DNA of 64,000 nucleotides from Sporosarcina sp. ACRSM (GTDB lineage: Bacteria; Bacillota; Bacilli; Bacillales_A; Planococcaceae), in assembly GCF_022346545.1 (NCBI RefSeq), contig NZ_JAKRNU010000001.1, positions 186,001 to 250,000 of the forward strand, read 5' to 3'. Of this stretch, positions 63,992-64,000 are shown in pieces (within the stretch, counting starts at the first letter, position 1; each line of letters opens with the position of its first letter). The notes beneath the pieces are model-generated. The model was not told where the DNA came from, ran no database searches, and saw only the letters and a program-made list of their open reading frames with translations. The translations under genes and the position numbers were made by a program.

Positions 63992-64000
63992 TATGTAAAA

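Overview
The window is an ordinary chromosomal stretch of a low-to-mid GC, Gram-positive, Bacillales-type bacterium, most likely a Planococcaceae member such as a Sporosarcina or Lysinibacillus relative. Evidence is strong AGGAGG-type ribosome sites with many TTG/GTG starts, a type B RNase P RNA, a T-box, a preQ1 riboswitch, TRAP (mtrB), bacillithiol and menaquinone genes, and long synteny with the B. subtilis folE-mtrB-hepS-menG-hepT-ndk-cheR-aro-qcr-dapB-bshA-cca-birA-panBCD-dinG-aspB-dnaD-nth-ponA-recU-mrfAB-gpsB-rnpB segment. The genus is an inference.

Layout. 1-7.9 kb: mixed accessory and metabolic genes (conserved hypothetical, aldo/keto reductase, DUF1540 protein, preQ1-controlled queCDE, DUF1801 protein, a second FtsH-like protease, a patatin, a flavin reductase). 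8-10.7 kb: proBA behind a proline T-box. 10.8-17.2 kb: niaR, lrgAB, a small membrane protein, an HD hydrolase, a cold-shock protein, ypeQ and an RNase HI homologue, a phosphoesterase, a DUF421 protein and a rhodanese-type sulfurtransferase. 17.2-25.5 kb: bacterial dynamin, CheX-like protein, two nucleic-acid enzymes, rnpB and gpsB. 25.6-33.1 kb: the mitomycin-repair pair mrfAB with yppE, then divergent recU-ponA. 33.1-46.4 kb, almost all on the minus strand: ypoC-nth-dnaD, aspB-ypmB, dinG, panBCD, birA-cca-bshA, dapB-ypjD. 46.5-53.6 kb: a YitT-family protein, a zinc membrane protease, ypjA, the menaquinol:cytochrome c reductase qcrABC and ypiABF. 53.6-58.8 kb: shikimate, chorismate and tyrosine genes. 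58.9-63.8 kb: cheR, ndk, heptaprenyl diphosphate synthase (hepS/hepT) flanking menG, then mtrB and folE.

The main themes are vitamin and cofactor synthesis (queuosine, pantothenate, biotin ligase, menaquinone, folate), proline and aromatic amino acids, DNA repair and replication restart, cell-wall growth and the bc complex. Compared with the B. subtilis order, several genes are missing from their usual places (asnS, mgsA, bshB1, trpEDCFBA-hisC, ypsA). No phage, integrase, CRISPR array, tRNA or rRNA was seen. The most interesting non-coding signals are an attenuator-like leader before panBCD, a LexA-like site between mrfAB and recU-ponA, a dispersed hairpin repeat ending in TCTAGAC, and a perfect 22-bp hairpin upstream of folE.
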